Assembly: GCF_030158815.1 (NCBI RefSeq)
Contig: NZ_BPFZ01000010.1
Coordinates: forward strand, 1-64,000
DNA from: Candidatus Phycosocius spiralis
Lineage (GTDB): Bacteria > Pseudomonadota > Alphaproteobacteria > Caulobacterales > Aquidulcibacteraceae
Direction of reading: 5' to 3'
Length of the DNA stretch: 64,000 bases
The notes under the pieces are model-generated. The model ran no database searches and was not told where the DNA came from. It was given only the letters and a program-made list of their open reading frames with translations. The position numbers were made by a program, and so were the translations under genes. Of this stretch, positions 34,899 through 44,390 are shown one piece after another; position 1 is the stretch's first letter, and every line of letters starts with the position of its first letter.

Positions 34899-35729
34899 TT
34901 AGTGCTCAACATTACGCCATACTTGGCGATAGGACAGATAGAGAAGCCCTGTTAGCACCAGTAAGAAGGCCATAACGCCAAGGCCTGTGATCTTGCGTTC
35001 GGTTTGATGGGGCTCAGATGCCCAGGACAAAAATGCCACCACATCATGCGCCATCTGATCCACCGTTGGCTTTACACCCTTGTTTGCTGGCGTATCGGCA
35101 TAGGTGATTTGATCATCCATCAGAGGCGGCCCCATCGCAATCACGCCACCAGGCATATAGGGATTGTAGTACTTGCCCTCTGGAACGCTGACACCCTTGG
35201 GCACTTCTTGATTGTAACCAGTCAGAAGCGAATAGATATAATCGCCTCCATTATGGCGCGCCTTGACCAAGACGGACATGTCCGGAGGAACAGCGCCACC
35301 ATTGGCCGCTGCAGCTTGAGCCCGATTTTCAAAGGGCGATACAAACTTGTCCGCTGGTAAGCCAGGACGCTCTTCTTCATTGCCATCAGGATCTACAGCC
35401 TTAACCGTATAATTGGCGGCAATAGCTTTGATGACTGGGTTCTCATTCGGGTTTGGGTATTTTGGATCATAGAATGGGGCATGCTCATCACCGAGGTTAC
35501 GATAATGCACCAAATTCAGCGAGTGACAGGCCGAGCAGACTTCCTTGTAGACTTGGAAGCCACGTTGCAGCTGGGCTTTATCAAAGCGACCAAAAGGGCC
35601 TTCCCATGAACCATTAACTGGCCGTGGGTGCTTTACTTCACCGGCGGCTTGAACGCCGCTGGTCAATGCAACAGCTGAAACGAGAGCCGCAATACCGACG
35701 ATCCATTGACGCGCGAAAGTTGGTTTCAT
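34899..35729 (-). CDS. petC: Cytochrome c1 of the bc1 complex
   Basis: Haem-c subunit of ubiquinol:cytochrome c oxidoreductase (complex III), periplasm-facing. The 276-residue protein has a signal peptide (cleavage near VQA-AGEV), the haem site CSACHSLNLVHYRN at about residues 66-79 and a later Met ligand region (PGGVIAMGPPLMDD). A C-terminal anchor helix follows (GVMAFLLVLTGLLYLSYRQVW; shown as MAFLLVLTGLLYLSYRQ). ATG 35729 is chosen because GAGGA precedes it. It is the third gene of petABC, starting about 11 bases after the petB stop. Confidence 0.96.
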   Translation of the reverse strand: MKPTFARQWIVGIAALVSAVALTSGVQAAGEVKHPRPVNGSWEGPFGRFDKAQLQRGFQVYKEVCSACHSLNLVHYRNLGDEHAPFYDPKYPNPNENPVIKAIAANYTVKAVDPDGNEEERPGLPADKFVSPFENRAQAAAANGGAVPPDMSVLVKARHNGGDYIYSLLTGYNQEVPKGVSVPEGKYYNPYMPGGVIAMGPPLMDDQITYADTPANKGVKPTVDQMAHDVVAFLSWASEPHQTERKITGLGVMAFLLVLTGLLYLSYRQVWRNVEH

Positions 35730-35740
35730 CACAGTATTCC

Positions 35741-37030
35741 TCATTCCGCAGGCACAGCTGCTGACGATAAGCCAGCCGAACCATGCTTGGATGCCAAGAT
35801 TGAGTCAGCAATCGAAGCAGGTGGTGTTTGGGGTTTCTCGATCACGCCCAAGACAGGCAGAACAACCAAGAAGTAAGCGAAGTAGAAGATCGTGCACAAT
35901 AGCGAGATCAAGGTCCATGGTGGCTCAGCCGGCATAGCGCCACATATCCCCAGCATTAAGAAGTTTAGCACAAAGGCAAACCACCACATGCGAGCAACTG
36001 GACGATAGCGCATGGACTTGATCTTAGAAGAGTCGAGCCAAGGCAAAGCAAACAAGATCAAAATAGCCCCACCCATGGCGAGCACGCCGCCGAACTTGGC
36101 ATCAATAATCAAGATATCAAAGGTGATCGCCCGTAGGATCGCATAGAAGGGCAATAGATACCATTCTGGCACGATATGGGATGGCGTCACTTGATTATTG
36201 GCGGGAATATAATTGTCTGGATGGCCCAAAGTATTAGGGCCAAAGAAGACGAAGCCTGCGAAAATCAGCAAGAAGACGCAGATCGCAAACCCATCTTTCA
36301 CCGTGTAATAGGGATGAAATGGTAATGTCTCTTTCTTTACGTCTTGAACTTCAACACCTGTTGGATTGTTGTTGCCAGGAACATGAAGTGCCCAAATATG
36401 GAGTACCACAACCCCTGCAATCACAAAGGGTAAAAGATAATGGAGAGAGAAGAAGCGGTTAAGCGTGGTATTATCAACCGCAAACCCACCGAGCAACCAA
36501 GTCTTTATAGGATCACCAATGAAAGGTACTGCGCCAACAATATTGGTGATCACAGTAGCGCCCCATAAAGACATTTGGCCCCAAGGCAAGACATATCCCA
36601 TAAAGGCAGTGATGATCATCAGAAGGAAAATAATAACCCCTAAGCCCCATAAAACTTCGCGTGGTGCTTTATAGGAACCATAATAGAGGCCACGGAAAAT
36701 ATGGATATAAACAGCCAAAAAAAACATACTTGCCCCATTGGAGTGCAAATATCGGATCAGCCACCCATAATTGACGTCGCGCATGATGCGTTCCACCGAA
36801 TCAAAGGCAAAGGCTACATTTGGGACATAATGCATGGCCAAGATAATGCCTGTAATGATTTGACTGGCTAAACAGACCGCCAATATCCCACCAAAGGTGT
36901 ACCAATAATTCAGGTTCTTAGGGGTTGGAAAGTCAACAAGCGTATCGTTCATAAACCGAACGATCGGCAAGCGGGTGTCAAGCCATTTTTCAAGGCCGGA
37001 CTTCGGAACGTAGGTTGATGGTCCACTCAT
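35741..37030 (-). CDS. petB: Cytochrome b of the bc1 complex
   Basis: The 429-residue membrane subunit binds both b haems and forms the Qo and Qi sites. Eight helices are predicted. The paired His ligands are in helix 2 ([28 protein letters not shown]; shown as [13 protein letters not shown] and [12 protein letters not shown]) and helix 4 ([24 protein letters not shown]; shown as [11 protein letters not shown] and [10 protein letters not shown]). The Qo motif PEWY is present ([15 protein letters not shown]). ATG 37030 is chosen by family start. It begins 7 bases after the petA stop. Confidence 0.97.
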   Translation of the reverse strand: MSGPSTYVPKSGLEKWLDTRLPIVRFMNDTLVDFPTPKNLNYWYTFGGILAVCLASQIITGIILAMHYVPNVAFAFDSVERIMRDVNYGWLIRYLHSNGASMFFLAVYIHIFRGLYYGSYKAPREVLWGLGVIIFLLMIITAFMGYVLPWGQMSLWGATVITNIVGAVPFIGDPIKTWLLGGFAVDNTTLNRFFSLHYLLPFVIAGVVVLHIWALHVPGNNNPTGVEVQDVKKETLPFHPYYTVKDGFAICVFLLIFAGFVFFGPNTLGHPDNYIPANNQVTPSHIVPEWYLLPFYAILRAITFDILIIDAKFGGVLAMGGAILILFALPWLDSSKIKSMRYRPVARMWWFAFVLNFLMLGICGAMPAEPPWTLISLLCTIFYFAYFLVVLPVLGVIEKPQTPPASIADSILASKHGSAGLSSAAVPAE

Positions 37031-37037
37031 GGTCGTA

Positions 37038-37610
37038 CTATCCAATCTTTACCACGGTTTCACCTGTGTAGATATAAGGTGGTATATGGAGGTTCTTAGG
37101 TGCGGGACCCTTACGGATCCGCCCGGCGGTATCATAATGCGAACCATGGCATGGACAAAACCAGCCACCATATTCACCAAGATATCCAGGTTCAGATATG
37201 CCAACAGGAATACAACCCAAATGCGTGCAATTGGCTTCCATGATCAAATATTCAGGCTTACCAGGCTGCGCATTGGATTGCTGGGTGCGCTGAAAATTGG
37301 TTTGAGGGTCTTTTAGATCGGCAGTGTCATCCTTGGTACCTTGCGCGATTTCAGCTGGCGTCCGGTGACGCACAAACACAGGCTTACCGCGCCACATGAT
37401 CTTGGTTTGAGAACCTTCTGGCACTTTAGAGACATCAAATTCAGTGGATGCCAATGCCCGTGTATCGGCAGATGGGTTCATCTGATCAATCAGCGGCCAC
37501 GCCAACATGGCAACACCACCCGCGACTACTGCCCCTGTAGCAACATAAATCATGTCTCGCCTTGTTGGCTCTCCGGCTAAGCCGGTTTCTTCTTGATTGG
37601 TGACTGCCAC
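37038..37610 (-). CDS. petA: Rieske iron-sulfur protein of the bc1 complex
   Basis: The 190-residue 2Fe-2S subunit. The cluster motifs are CTHLGC (about residue 128) and CPCHGSHYD (about 150), the Cys-His pairs that bind the cluster. An N-terminal Tat-type signal/anchor ([21 protein letters not shown], shown as [17 protein letters not shown]) fits membrane insertion by the Tat pathway. The GTG at 37610 ([10 protein letters not shown]) is chosen because GGGAG lies 6-7 bases before it; the longer GTG at 37634 is less likely. It is the first gene of petABC. Confidence 0.96.
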   Translation of the reverse strand: MAVTNQEETGLAGEPTRRDMIYVATGAVVAGGVAMLAWPLIDQMNPSADTRALASTEFDVSKVPEGSQTKIMWRGKPVFVRHRTPAEIAQGTKDDTADLKDPQTNFQRTQQSNAQPGKPEYLIMEANCTHLGCIPVGISEPGYLGEYGGWFCPCHGSHYDTAGRIRKGPAPKNLHIPPYIYTGETVVKIG

Positions 37611-37721
37611 CTGATTACTCCCGCATTCACACACGTTTAAAACTCAGCTAGCATACACATAGCGCACTAACGTTTCATGAACGTGCGACGGAACGCCGCA
37701 TTTCGCGGATCCCCATTAAAG

Positions 37722-38201
37722 ATGAGAATCCATAACGTGCGCCTAGCTTTGTTTCAACCTGATATCGCGCCCAATCTGGGTGCGGCAATTCGACTTACCG
37801 CCTGCCTAGGCATTGGCCTTGATGTGATTGAGCCCTGTGGTTTTCCTATTTCCGACAAGACGTTAAAGCGTGCTGCGCTTGATTATGGTGCCCAGTGTGA
37901 CCTTGTGCGCCATGATAGCTTTGCTGCATTTGCAGGGCTGACGCGCGCTACAAAAAGCAGGATCATCGTGATTGAGACGCAAGGGGCGCAGCGCTTAATG
38001 GATTTTGCCTTTAAACGAACAGATGTGCTGATGTTGGGGCGGGAAACAGAAGGGACGCCACGAGAAGTGATTGAAGTGTGCCAAGCCTGCGTGCGCATTC
38101 CGATGCAAGTGGGTCTTAGCTCCCTCAATGTTGTCACAGCGGGTACCATCGCTTTAACCGAAGCCATGCGCCAAATAGGGGGCTGGAACTCGCTTGTTTA
38201 A
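37722..38201 (+). CDS. trmL: tRNA (cytidine/uridine-34-2'-O)-methyltransferase
   Basis: The 159-residue SPOUT-fold enzyme methylates the wobble ribose of some tRNA-Leu species. The family marks are the N-terminal RLALFQPDIAPNLGAAIRLTAC (shown as ALFQPDIAPNLGAAIR), LDVIEPCGFPISDKTLKRAALDY (shown as PCGFPISDKTLKRAALDY) and the knot motifs LMLGRETEGTPREV and RIPMQVGLSSLNV. The ATG at 37722 matches the family start; an ATG at 37677 would add 15 residues. hemF lies 30 bases downstream. Confidence 0.93.
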   Translation: MRIHNVRLALFQPDIAPNLGAAIRLTACLGIGLDVIEPCGFPISDKTLKRAALDYGAQCDLVRHDSFAAFAGLTRATKSRIIVIETQGAQRLMDFAFKRTDVLMLGRETEGTPREVIEVCQACVRIPMQVGLSSLNVVTAGTIALTEAMRQIGGWNSLV

Positions 38202-38231
38202 GTCAAACAATTCAAGATACAGGATAGGCAA

Positions 38232-39101
38232 ATGACGCAGCTACATGCCCAAAAAACAATGGCCAAGGCTTGGTTTGAAGCTCTTCGCGATCAGATCATG
38301 CAGGCGTTTGAAGCGTTGGAGGACCAAGCCGATCCAGCTTTGTATCCAGGTACACCAGGCCGATTTGTCCGCACCCCTTGGAGCCGTAACGAAGCGGGGG
38401 GTGGCGGCGGGGTAATGGGCATGATGAAAGGGCGTTTGTTTGAGAAAGTCGGCGTGCACGTTTCCACCGTTATGGGTCGTTTCCCGGCTGATTATGCCCA
38501 GACCATTCCCGGCGCTCAAGATGACCCAAGCTTTTGGGCTTCTGGGATCAGTCTCATCGCGCATATGACCAACCCTCATGTGCCCGCTGTGCACATGAAC
38601 ACCCGAATGCTTGCAACAACCCAAACTTGGTTTGGCGGTGGTGCCGATTTAACACCTTTGATGGCCTATCAGCGTACTGACACGTTCCCAGACACCCTCA
38701 CCTTCCATACTGCAATGAAGCAAGCCTGCGATGCGCATGATCCTGGTTATTATCCCAAGTTCAAAGACTGGTGCGACACTTATTTTTACCTCCCCCATCG
38801 CGAAGAGCCCCGTGGTATTGGCGGCATTTTTTATGATCATCACAATTCTGGGTCATGGGAGAAGGATTTCGCCTTCACCCAAGATGTCGGGCGCGCGTTT
38901 TTGCAAGTCTACCCCCAGATCGTACGGTGCCGTATGAATCAGACTTGGAGCGAGGATGAGCGCGAAGCGCAATTGATCCAGCGTGGGCGATATGTCGAGT
39001 ATAATCTGCTCTATGATCGGGGCACGACCTTTGGTTTAAAAACCGGCGGCAATGTTGAAAGCATTCTCTCGTCCATGCCCCCGATCGTTAAATGGCCTTA
39101 G
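38232..39101 (+). CDS. hemF: Oxygen-dependent coproporphyrinogen III oxidase
   Basis: Converts coproporphyrinogen III to protoporphyrinogen IX using O2 in haem synthesis. The 289-residue length is normal. Seen motifs are [30 protein letters not shown] (shown as [18 protein letters not shown] and FEKVGVHVS), [22 protein letters not shown] (shown as [11 protein letters not shown] and [10 protein letters not shown]), [13 protein letters not shown] and [21 protein letters not shown] (shown as [16 protein letters not shown]). It probably forms an operon with trmL. It supplies haem for the bc1 complex encoded nearby. Confidence 0.97.
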   Translation: MTQLHAQKTMAKAWFEALRDQIMQAFEALEDQADPALYPGTPGRFVRTPWSRNEAGGGGGVMGMMKGRLFEKVGVHVSTVMGRFPADYAQTIPGAQDDPSFWASGISLIAHMTNPHVPAVHMNTRMLATTQTWFGGGADLTPLMAYQRTDTFPDTLTFHTAMKQACDAHDPGYYPKFKDWCDTYFYLPHREEPRGIGGIFYDHHNSGSWEKDFAFTQDVGRAFLQVYPQIVRCRMNQTWSEDEREAQLIQRGRYVEYNLLYDRGTTFGLKTGGNVESILSSMPPIVKWP

Positions 39102-39111
39102 CGGCCACCTT

Positions 39112-40476
39112 TTAATAAGCACACTGTTTATAGACTTCACTTATATCACCTGCCCACTCACCATGATAAAGTGCCAGTAAACGTTCGGCTGGGGTTTGAC
39201 CTGAAGCTGCGATTTCATCAAGTTCACTTAAATAGCCTGTTTCATCATCACCCGACGCATTGAACTGTTGACGGGCGCGCAACCCTTGGCGGGCGATATC
39301 TAGTACATCCTTGGCAACATCTTGTGCGCTGCGCCCCTTGATCGGCGCACGCAGTCCCAAAAAGGGTACGCTGCGACGCAGGCTTTCGCGGTCTTCTGCG
39401 CTCCATTCCCGGATCAATTCTAATGCCGCTTCTGTGGCTGCATCATCGTAAAGAAGGCCAACAAACAAGGCCGGTAAAGCACAAAGCCTAGACCAAGGCC
39501 CCGCGTCCGCGCCGCGCATCTCTAAAAAAGTTTTTAGGCGTACTTCAGGAAAGCAGGTGGTTAAATGATCTTCCCAATCTTTCATAGTCGGCTTTTGGCC
39601 GGGCAATTCTGGTAACCTACCCGCCATAAAATCGCGGAAGGAGCGTCCGGCGAGGTCGAGATAGATCCCATTTCGCTTGGCAAAATACATTGGAACATCC
39701 AAGGCCCATTGCGCATATCGGGCAAAGCCCATGCCAGGCTCAAACACGAAAGGTAGCATGCCGGTGCGGTCAGGATCGGTATCGCTCCAAACATGGGCGC
39801 GGTAACTCAAAAACCCGTTGGGGCGGCCTTCGCCAAAAGGTGAGTTCGCAAATAAAGCGGTAGCGATAGGCTGCAACGCTAAAGCAACTTGGAATTTCTT
39901 AACCATATCGGCTTCTGAACCAAAATCGAGATTGGTTTGCACCGTACAGGAGCGAAACATCATCTGACGGCCCAAGCGTCCCACTTTGGGCATATAGTCG
40001 CGCATGATTATATAGCGCCCTTTGGGCATCAAAGGGATTTCTTCGATGCTGTGCTTGGGATTGAAGCCCAAACCCAAAAAACCGATCCCTAGACGGTCTG
40101 CAATGGTACGTACATCGGCCAAATGCGCGCCAACTTCTGTGCAAGTTTGGTGCAAATGTTCCAGAGGTGCGCCAGACAATTCAAATTGGCCACCGGGCTC
40201 TAAAGTGATCGAGGCTAAGCCTTGCTTAAGTCCGATTATGTTACCACCTTCATAGATGCCGTCCCAACCAGACAAGTTTTTCATGCCATCAAGAAGCGCA
40301 CCTACACCCTGCTCACCACCATAAGGTACCGGTGCGTTAGACCCTTTATAGAAGCCGAATTTCTCATGCTCGGTCCCGATTTTCCAGTGCGATTTGGGCT
40401 TGGGGCCCGCATCAAAATAAGGCAATAAATCCTCAAATGTCTCCAGAGGTCTGGAAGGGTCGTGTAGATCGGCCAT
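39112..40476 (-). CDS. gshA: Glutamate-cysteine ligase, alphaproteobacterial/plant type
   Basis: First enzyme of glutathione synthesis: ATP-dependent joining of glutamate and cysteine. The 454-residue protein is of the plant/alphaproteobacterial class. Seen segments are IGTEHEKFGF (about residues 37-46), YEGGNIIGLKQGLASITLEPGGQFELSGAPL (shown as ASITLEPGGQFELSGAPL) and MPKGRYIIMRDYMPK, with SCTVQTNLDFGSEADMVKK (about 175) and LEMRGADAGPW. No ribosome site is obvious. It is convergent with hemF, only 10 bases apart. No gshB is nearby. Confidence 0.95.
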   Translation of the reverse strand: MADLHDPSRPLETFEDLLPYFDAGPKPKSHWKIGTEHEKFGFYKGSNAPVPYGGEQGVGALLDGMKNLSGWDGIYEGGNIIGLKQGLASITLEPGGQFELSGAPLEHLHQTCTEVGAHLADVRTIADRLGIGFLGLGFNPKHSIEEIPLMPKGRYIIMRDYMPKVGRLGRQMMFRSCTVQTNLDFGSEADMVKKFQVALALQPIATALFANSPFGEGRPNGFLSYRAHVWSDTDPDRTGMLPFVFEPGMGFARYAQWALDVPMYFAKRNGIYLDLAGRSFRDFMAGRLPELPGQKPTMKDWEDHLTTCFPEVRLKTFLEMRGADAGPWSRLCALPALFVGLLYDDAATEAALELIREWSAEDRESLRRSVPFLGLRAPIKGRSAQDVAKDVLDIARQGLRARQQFNASGDDETGYLSELDEIAASGQTPAERLLALYHGEWAGDISEVYKQCAY

Positions 40477-40568
40477 TTAAGTTATCTCAAACTGCGCGTG
40501 ATTCACGCAATTGTGAGTTAGGGCGCGTTTATGACCGGCGCAAGACGGCATCTAAATTTTTCAAGGGA

Positions 40569-41210
40569 TTACGCTGACAAGGCCTGTGCGAAAGCATGGT
40601 TCACGTCTCGGTGGTGCGCTTCATCGGCACGTACCGCGATCACCACATCGCGCAGACACGCATCGGAATTAAGCTTCCAATACTCGATTGCAATGGCCGG
40701 TGCGGGCACATTCTCTATTCTGCCTGCGTCAATTTCAGCCAGATAAGCTGTGTAACTGATCACAGCTTCCTCCTCAAAATAGCCGACCATCCGATGGGCC
40801 GTGCGTGGGAAAAACAAATAAAGAACGAAGAAAGCATTGAAAAAAACTCCTTGCGCCAACAGGATCAACATCCGCTCTAACCAGCCGGGCTTGGCCATGG
40901 CGACAAAAGTCATCAGATGCATACGCTCATTCTGGCTTTCATCCAGCAAAGTTTGGATCCAACCCCGATCATCTTCCATCCGGCGTAAGCTGCGCATATG
41001 CACCAACATGCCGGCGACCATGCCGGGTACCGCTGCCACCGTCTCCAAAACGACCGCACGATGGCCATAGCGCTTGGCAAAAAAGACATCTGCAAACCAG
41101 CGCAGCATTCGTGTCATGCCCAAAGCCACACGGTCGGAGAGCGTAATAGGGGTTTGATGGGACATGATTGGGGTAGTATCTGCTTCAGTGGTTGGGGAAA
41201 AATCACACAT
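40569..41210 (-). CDS. aox: Alternative oxidase (diiron ubiquinol oxidase)
   Basis: The 213-residue protein resembles the alternative oxidase family, which passes electrons from ubiquinol to O2 without pumping protons and is insensitive to cyanide. Putative diiron ligands can be seen: Glu56 ([10 protein letters not shown]), Glu95 and His98 (NERMHL), Glu147 (FEEEAVISY), Glu197 and His200 (RADEAHHRD). Two hydrophobic regions match the interfacial helices of the family. The ATG at 41210 is fixed by GGAGG 6-7 bases upstream; longer frames to 41366 would overlap rsmE. It is shorter than plant forms, as in bacteria. Confidence 0.88.
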   Translation of the reverse strand: MCDFSPTTEADTTPIMSHQTPITLSDRVALGMTRMLRWFADVFFAKRYGHRAVVLETVAAVPGMVAGMLVHMRSLRRMEDDRGWIQTLLDESQNERMHLMTFVAMAKPGWLERMLILLAQGVFFNAFFVLYLFFPRTAHRMVGYFEEEAVISYTAYLAEIDAGRIENVPAPAIAIEYWKLNSDACLRDVVIAVRADEAHHRDVNHAFAQALSA

Positions 41211-41332
41211 ATGGCCCTCCTTGTGGTCAAAACCGACTGTCTGAACCCATCTATTATTGCTCATCCCTAAGATTATATGGCCATACACCAACAGATGCGT
41301 TATGCGACCCAATGACGCGCTAGGTGACATGT

Positions 41333-42112
41333 TCAGGCCTTGTTGCATGAGAGCGAGTAAGCCCAATCACCCCAACAGTTTTGGATCAAAACCAGACCAG
41401 CGTAACAGGCGGTATCTGCCCGCAAAATACGTGGTCCCAAAGACACGGGTCGTATATGGCTGCAAGCGCGCAATGCTCTTCGCTCTGTAGGTGTAAACCC
41501 GCCCTCTGGTCCAATGAGAAGCCCGACTTTAAGGGGTCTATCCGCTAGAGCCACCTGTATCGAAGGACACCCTCCAGCTTCATCGGCAAACAAGACTACA
41601 CACTCTGTCATTTTTGCGCATAACAGGGCCGATAAGGGTACTGGCGGGGCAACCTCTGGCACACTAAGCCTGCCACATTGCTCTGCAGCTTCAACGGCGC
41701 GCGCGCTAAGTCGGTCCTGATTGAGTTTTCGGACAATGGTGCGATCGGTCAGGACGGGGCGAATATGGGCAACCCCCAATTCGGTTGCTTTTTCGACGAT
41801 AAAATCGGTCCGATCACCTTTAACGGGGGCTAAATAAAGCGTTAGATCGGCTGGGTAATCCTGTGGGCGGGTTTGTTGGGAAACCTGCATCGTGGCGCTT
41901 TTCTTAGATATGCTCTTCAGCTCCGCCAGCCACTCGCCGTCTCGCCCATTAAACACCAAGACTTGCACGCCAAGGCTAAGCCTTAAAACATGAACGAGAT
42001 AATGGGCTTGGCCTTCCTCCAAAGTTACTAAGACATCACTTGAAAGGTCGCTAGAAACAAAAAGACGCTGGTTTGGTCTTTGGTCTTTGGTAATGGGCTT
42101 TGTGGACTTCAT
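41333..42112 (-). CDS. rsmE: 16S rRNA (uracil-1498-N3)-methyltransferase
   Basis: The 259-residue SPOUT methyltransferase modifies U1498 of 16S rRNA. A PUA-like N-terminal domain (about residues 20-90, [23 protein letters not shown]; shown as [12 protein letters not shown] and [11 protein letters not shown]) precedes the knot domain. The knot marks are [17 protein letters not shown] (about 195-211) and [18 protein letters not shown]. The gene is read away from the divergent ppk2. Its end is 120 bases upstream of the AOX start. Confidence 0.94.
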   Translation of the reverse strand: MKSTKPITKDQRPNQRLFVSSDLSSDVLVTLEEGQAHYLVHVLRLSLGVQVLVFNGRDGEWLAELKSISKKSATMQVSQQTRPQDYPADLTLYLAPVKGDRTDFIVEKATELGVAHIRPVLTDRTIVRKLNQDRLSARAVEAAEQCGRLSVPEVAPPVPLSALLCAKMTECVVLFADEAGGCPSIQVALADRPLKVGLLIGPEGGFTPTERRALRACSHIRPVSLGPRILRADTACYAGLVLIQNCWGDWAYSLSCNKA

Positions 42113-42201
42113 GGGGCAGTTATCACGTCACGGGCCTTGCCTGGCAAGGGCAAGCATGCGACCAGCTTTAAACGGTCAACTGAACATAAGAAGGGGACAA
42201 C

Positions 42202-43014
42202 ATGACGCGTGGCAAAAGTCACATAGATAAATCGGACCATTCAGTACGATCTAAACTGAGTGATACTGAATTTAGTGAACAATTAATCCAGCTACAAGTT
42301 GCCCTAGTCACTACCCAGCAATGGCTGATGGAAACAGGTGCTAAGGTCCTCATCATTCTGGAGGGTCGCGATGCAGCTGGTAAGGATGGTACAATCAAAC
42401 GCCTCACTGAACATATGAGCACGCGTAGCACGCGCGTAGTTGCTCTACCCAAACCCTCTGACCGCGAGAAATCCCAGTGGTATTTTCAACGCTATACTGC
42501 CTATCTCCCAGCTGCAGGCGAAGTCGTGATCTTCAACCGCTCTTGGTACAATCGCGGCGGGGTAGAGCCAGTTATGGGCTTTTGTCAGGCGCAAGAGCAC
42601 GCAGATTTTTTACGCGACGTCATTCCCTTTGAGCTCTTATTGAGCGCATCTGGGATCCACATCATTAAAATTTGGCTCGATATTACTCGTGAAGAACAAG
42701 CAAGACGGCTTGAAGCGCGGCGAACTGATCCTTTAGCACGGCTCAAAATTAGCCCTCTTGACGGGCTGGCTCAGGAAAAGTGGGATGACTATACCGAAGC
42801 TCGGAACCAAATGCTGATCGCCACTCATACGCACTTGATGCCTTGGTATTGTGTACGTGCGGATTCTAAAAAACAGGCAAGACTGGCGATCATACGCCAT
42901 ATTCTGCATCAATTGGCTTGCCCGGCTTTGGTAGGCCAAGTTGATGCCCCTGCCCCAAATCTCATGTTCAAATTTCACGAGAAGGCGATCAAGGATGGTC
43001 GGCTGGCGGATTAG
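42202..43014 (+). CDS. ppk2: Polyphosphate kinase 2
   Basis: The 270-residue PPK2 family enzyme phosphorylates nucleoside mono- or diphosphates with polyphosphate. Walker A is GRDAAGKDG (residues 55-63). Family marks are TRVVALPKPSDREKSQWYFQRY (shown as ALPKPSDREKSQWYFQRY), VIFNRSWYNRGGVEPVMGF (shown as FNRSWYNRGGVEPV) and the lid region with SPLDGLAQEKWDDY. An AAGGGG-like site precedes the ATG. Its last 26 bases overlap the end of the convergent nnrD gene. The exact class (GDP, ADP or AMP preference) is not settled here. Confidence 0.95.
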   Translation: MTRGKSHIDKSDHSVRSKLSDTEFSEQLIQLQVALVTTQQWLMETGAKVLIILEGRDAAGKDGTIKRLTEHMSTRSTRVVALPKPSDREKSQWYFQRYTAYLPAAGEVVIFNRSWYNRGGVEPVMGFCQAQEHADFLRDVIPFELLLSASGIHIIKIWLDITREEQARRLEARRTDPLARLKISPLDGLAQEKWDDYTEARNQMLIATHTHLMPWYCVRADSKKQARLAIIRHILHQLACPALVGQVDAPAPNLMFKFHEKAIKDGRLAD

Positions 43015-43891
43015 CGCGCTTGAGAGGACTTGGTGCCAACTCATTGAGAAGATCTGGTAAATGCGCGATCAAATCGCTGGCGATCAACCCAGGCCCCGCG
43101 CGATTGGCGGCTTGGCTATGCAGCCACACCCCGCCACATGCCGCATCAAACGGCTCTAAGCCTTGGGCCAAAAGCCCCCCTATCATCCCCGCTAAAACAT
43201 CTCCTGTCCCGGCACTGGCACAAAATGGGGTGGTGGACTGGGATAGACCGATGCGACCTTGCGGGGTCGCGACTATGGTTTGATGGCCTTTATTGACTAA
43301 AAGAGTACGATAAAGTTTGGCACATTCTAGCGTCGCGGCCAACTTTACCGAAGGGTTAGCTTGTGGGAACAAACGCTCAAACTCACCTTGATGTGGGGTT
43401 AAAATCACAGGAGCTTGCCGCGCGCACAAAGCCTGACCTAATTCGCCTGACACCCCATCTTGAGCCACAAGGGCCAAAGCATCGCCATCGAGCACGATCG
43501 GTCGATCAAACCCGGTCAGGACACTGACTACATCCTTATGACACTGAGGACTTAAACCTAATCCAGGGCCAATCACCAAAGCGTCAAAGCCATACAACAA
43601 GTCCAGCAAAGTGTGATCTGGCATGCGTGCAAGGATCAGTCGCTCGGTCTCATGATGGGCCATCATCAAAGCTGCAGCCGGTTCGCCAATCAAGCTGACC
43701 CAGCCAGCACCAATACGCTGACCTGCAGCGGCACACAGCCTTGCAGCCCCGGTCTGTAAGGGTCCACCGCTGACGACAGCCAGCCTACCGCGATTATGTT
43801 TGTGTGAGGCATCATCTGGCCACACCATGTGCGTTGCCCACTCAATCCCAATATGTTGACTGGTCTTGGGGGCTTGTTTGGGTGGGCGCAT
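42989..43891 (-). CDS. nnrD: ADP-dependent NAD(P)H-hydrate dehydratase
   Basis: Repairs hydrated NAD(P)H in an ATP/ADP-dependent reaction. The 300-residue protein corresponds to the YjeF C-terminal carbohydrate-kinase-like domain alone. The fused epimerase domain (NnrE), found in many bacteria, is absent. Motifs are NRGRLAVVSGGPLQTGAARL (shown as RGRLAVVSGG), DALVIGPGLG, VLTPHQGEFERLF and the nucleotide loop ASAGTGDVLAGMIGGLLAQG (about 228-247). ATG 43891 (MRPPKQAPK) is the probable start. It follows folB by 4 bases and overlaps ppk2 by 26 bases at its end. Confidence 0.9.
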   Translation of the reverse strand: MRPPKQAPKTSQHIGIEWATHMVWPDDASHKHNRGRLAVVSGGPLQTGAARLCAAAGQRIGAGWVSLIGEPAAALMMAHHETERLILARMPDHTLLDLLYGFDALVIGPGLGLSPQCHKDVVSVLTGFDRPIVLDGDALALVAQDGVSGELGQALCARQAPVILTPHQGEFERLFPQANPSVKLAATLECAKLYRTLLVNKGHQTIVATPQGRIGLSQSTTPFCASAGTGDVLAGMIGGLLAQGLEPFDAACGGVWLHSQAANRAGPGLIASDLIAHLPDLLNELAPSPLKRANPPADHP

Positions 43892-43895
43892 GAAA

Positions 43896-44390
43896 TCAAC
43901 GGCTCCGTTCCAGTTCAACCCCAGAGCAAACAGCACCGGGAATGGCCCCAGGTTTTTCTACCCTCACCTTGGTGCTCAAGATGCGAGGGTCTGCTAACAG
44001 AGCTTCGCATATTTTTTCCGCAAATGTTTCAATCAAATGCAGATGTACATCTGAGGCTATGGTGCGGACATGATTGACCAAGGCATCATAATCCACGGTT
44101 TCTGCCAAGTGATCGGTGCCAGAGCGAACCGCGGTATCAAGGTGAACTTCCAAATCGATTACCAGAGGCCGACGATGGCCCTTTTCGTGCGCATAGACAC
44201 CACATTCGGCTTCCACCATCAGGCCTTTGACAAAAATTTTCGTACTCAAAGCACGTGTTTGTCTAAGGTTTGAAGCTTTAGTCTTGTAAGTTTCATCGGG
44301 CGCAGATTGGGAGGCAGGCCGCTCGGAACGCCGGATCATCTGACCTGGACGCATGACGATACCCAATTGGGTTGGCCCTGAAGATTTCAT
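43896..44390 (-). CDS. folB: Dihydroneopterin aldolase-type protein
   Basis: The 164-residue FolB-like protein acts in folate synthesis, cleaving dihydroneopterin to 6-hydroxymethyl-dihydropterin. Its T-fold region shows IFVKGLMVEAECGVYAHEKG (shown as KGLMVEAECGVYAHEKG; the catalytic Glu lies in VEAECGVYAHEK) and a C-terminal VRVEKPGAIPGA carrying the substrate Lys/Glu. An N-terminal extension of about 50 residues precedes the fold. The ATG at 44390 overlaps the stop of the preceding SDR gene by ATGA, so the two are translationally coupled. Confidence 0.88.
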   Translation of the reverse strand: MKSSGPTQLGIVMRPGQMIRRSERPASQSAPDETYKTKASNLRQTRALSTKIFVKGLMVEAECGVYAHEKGHRRPLVIDLEVHLDTAVRSGTDHLAETVDYDALVNHVRTIASDVHLHLIETFAEKICEALLADPRILSTKVRVEKPGAIPGAVCSGVELERSR

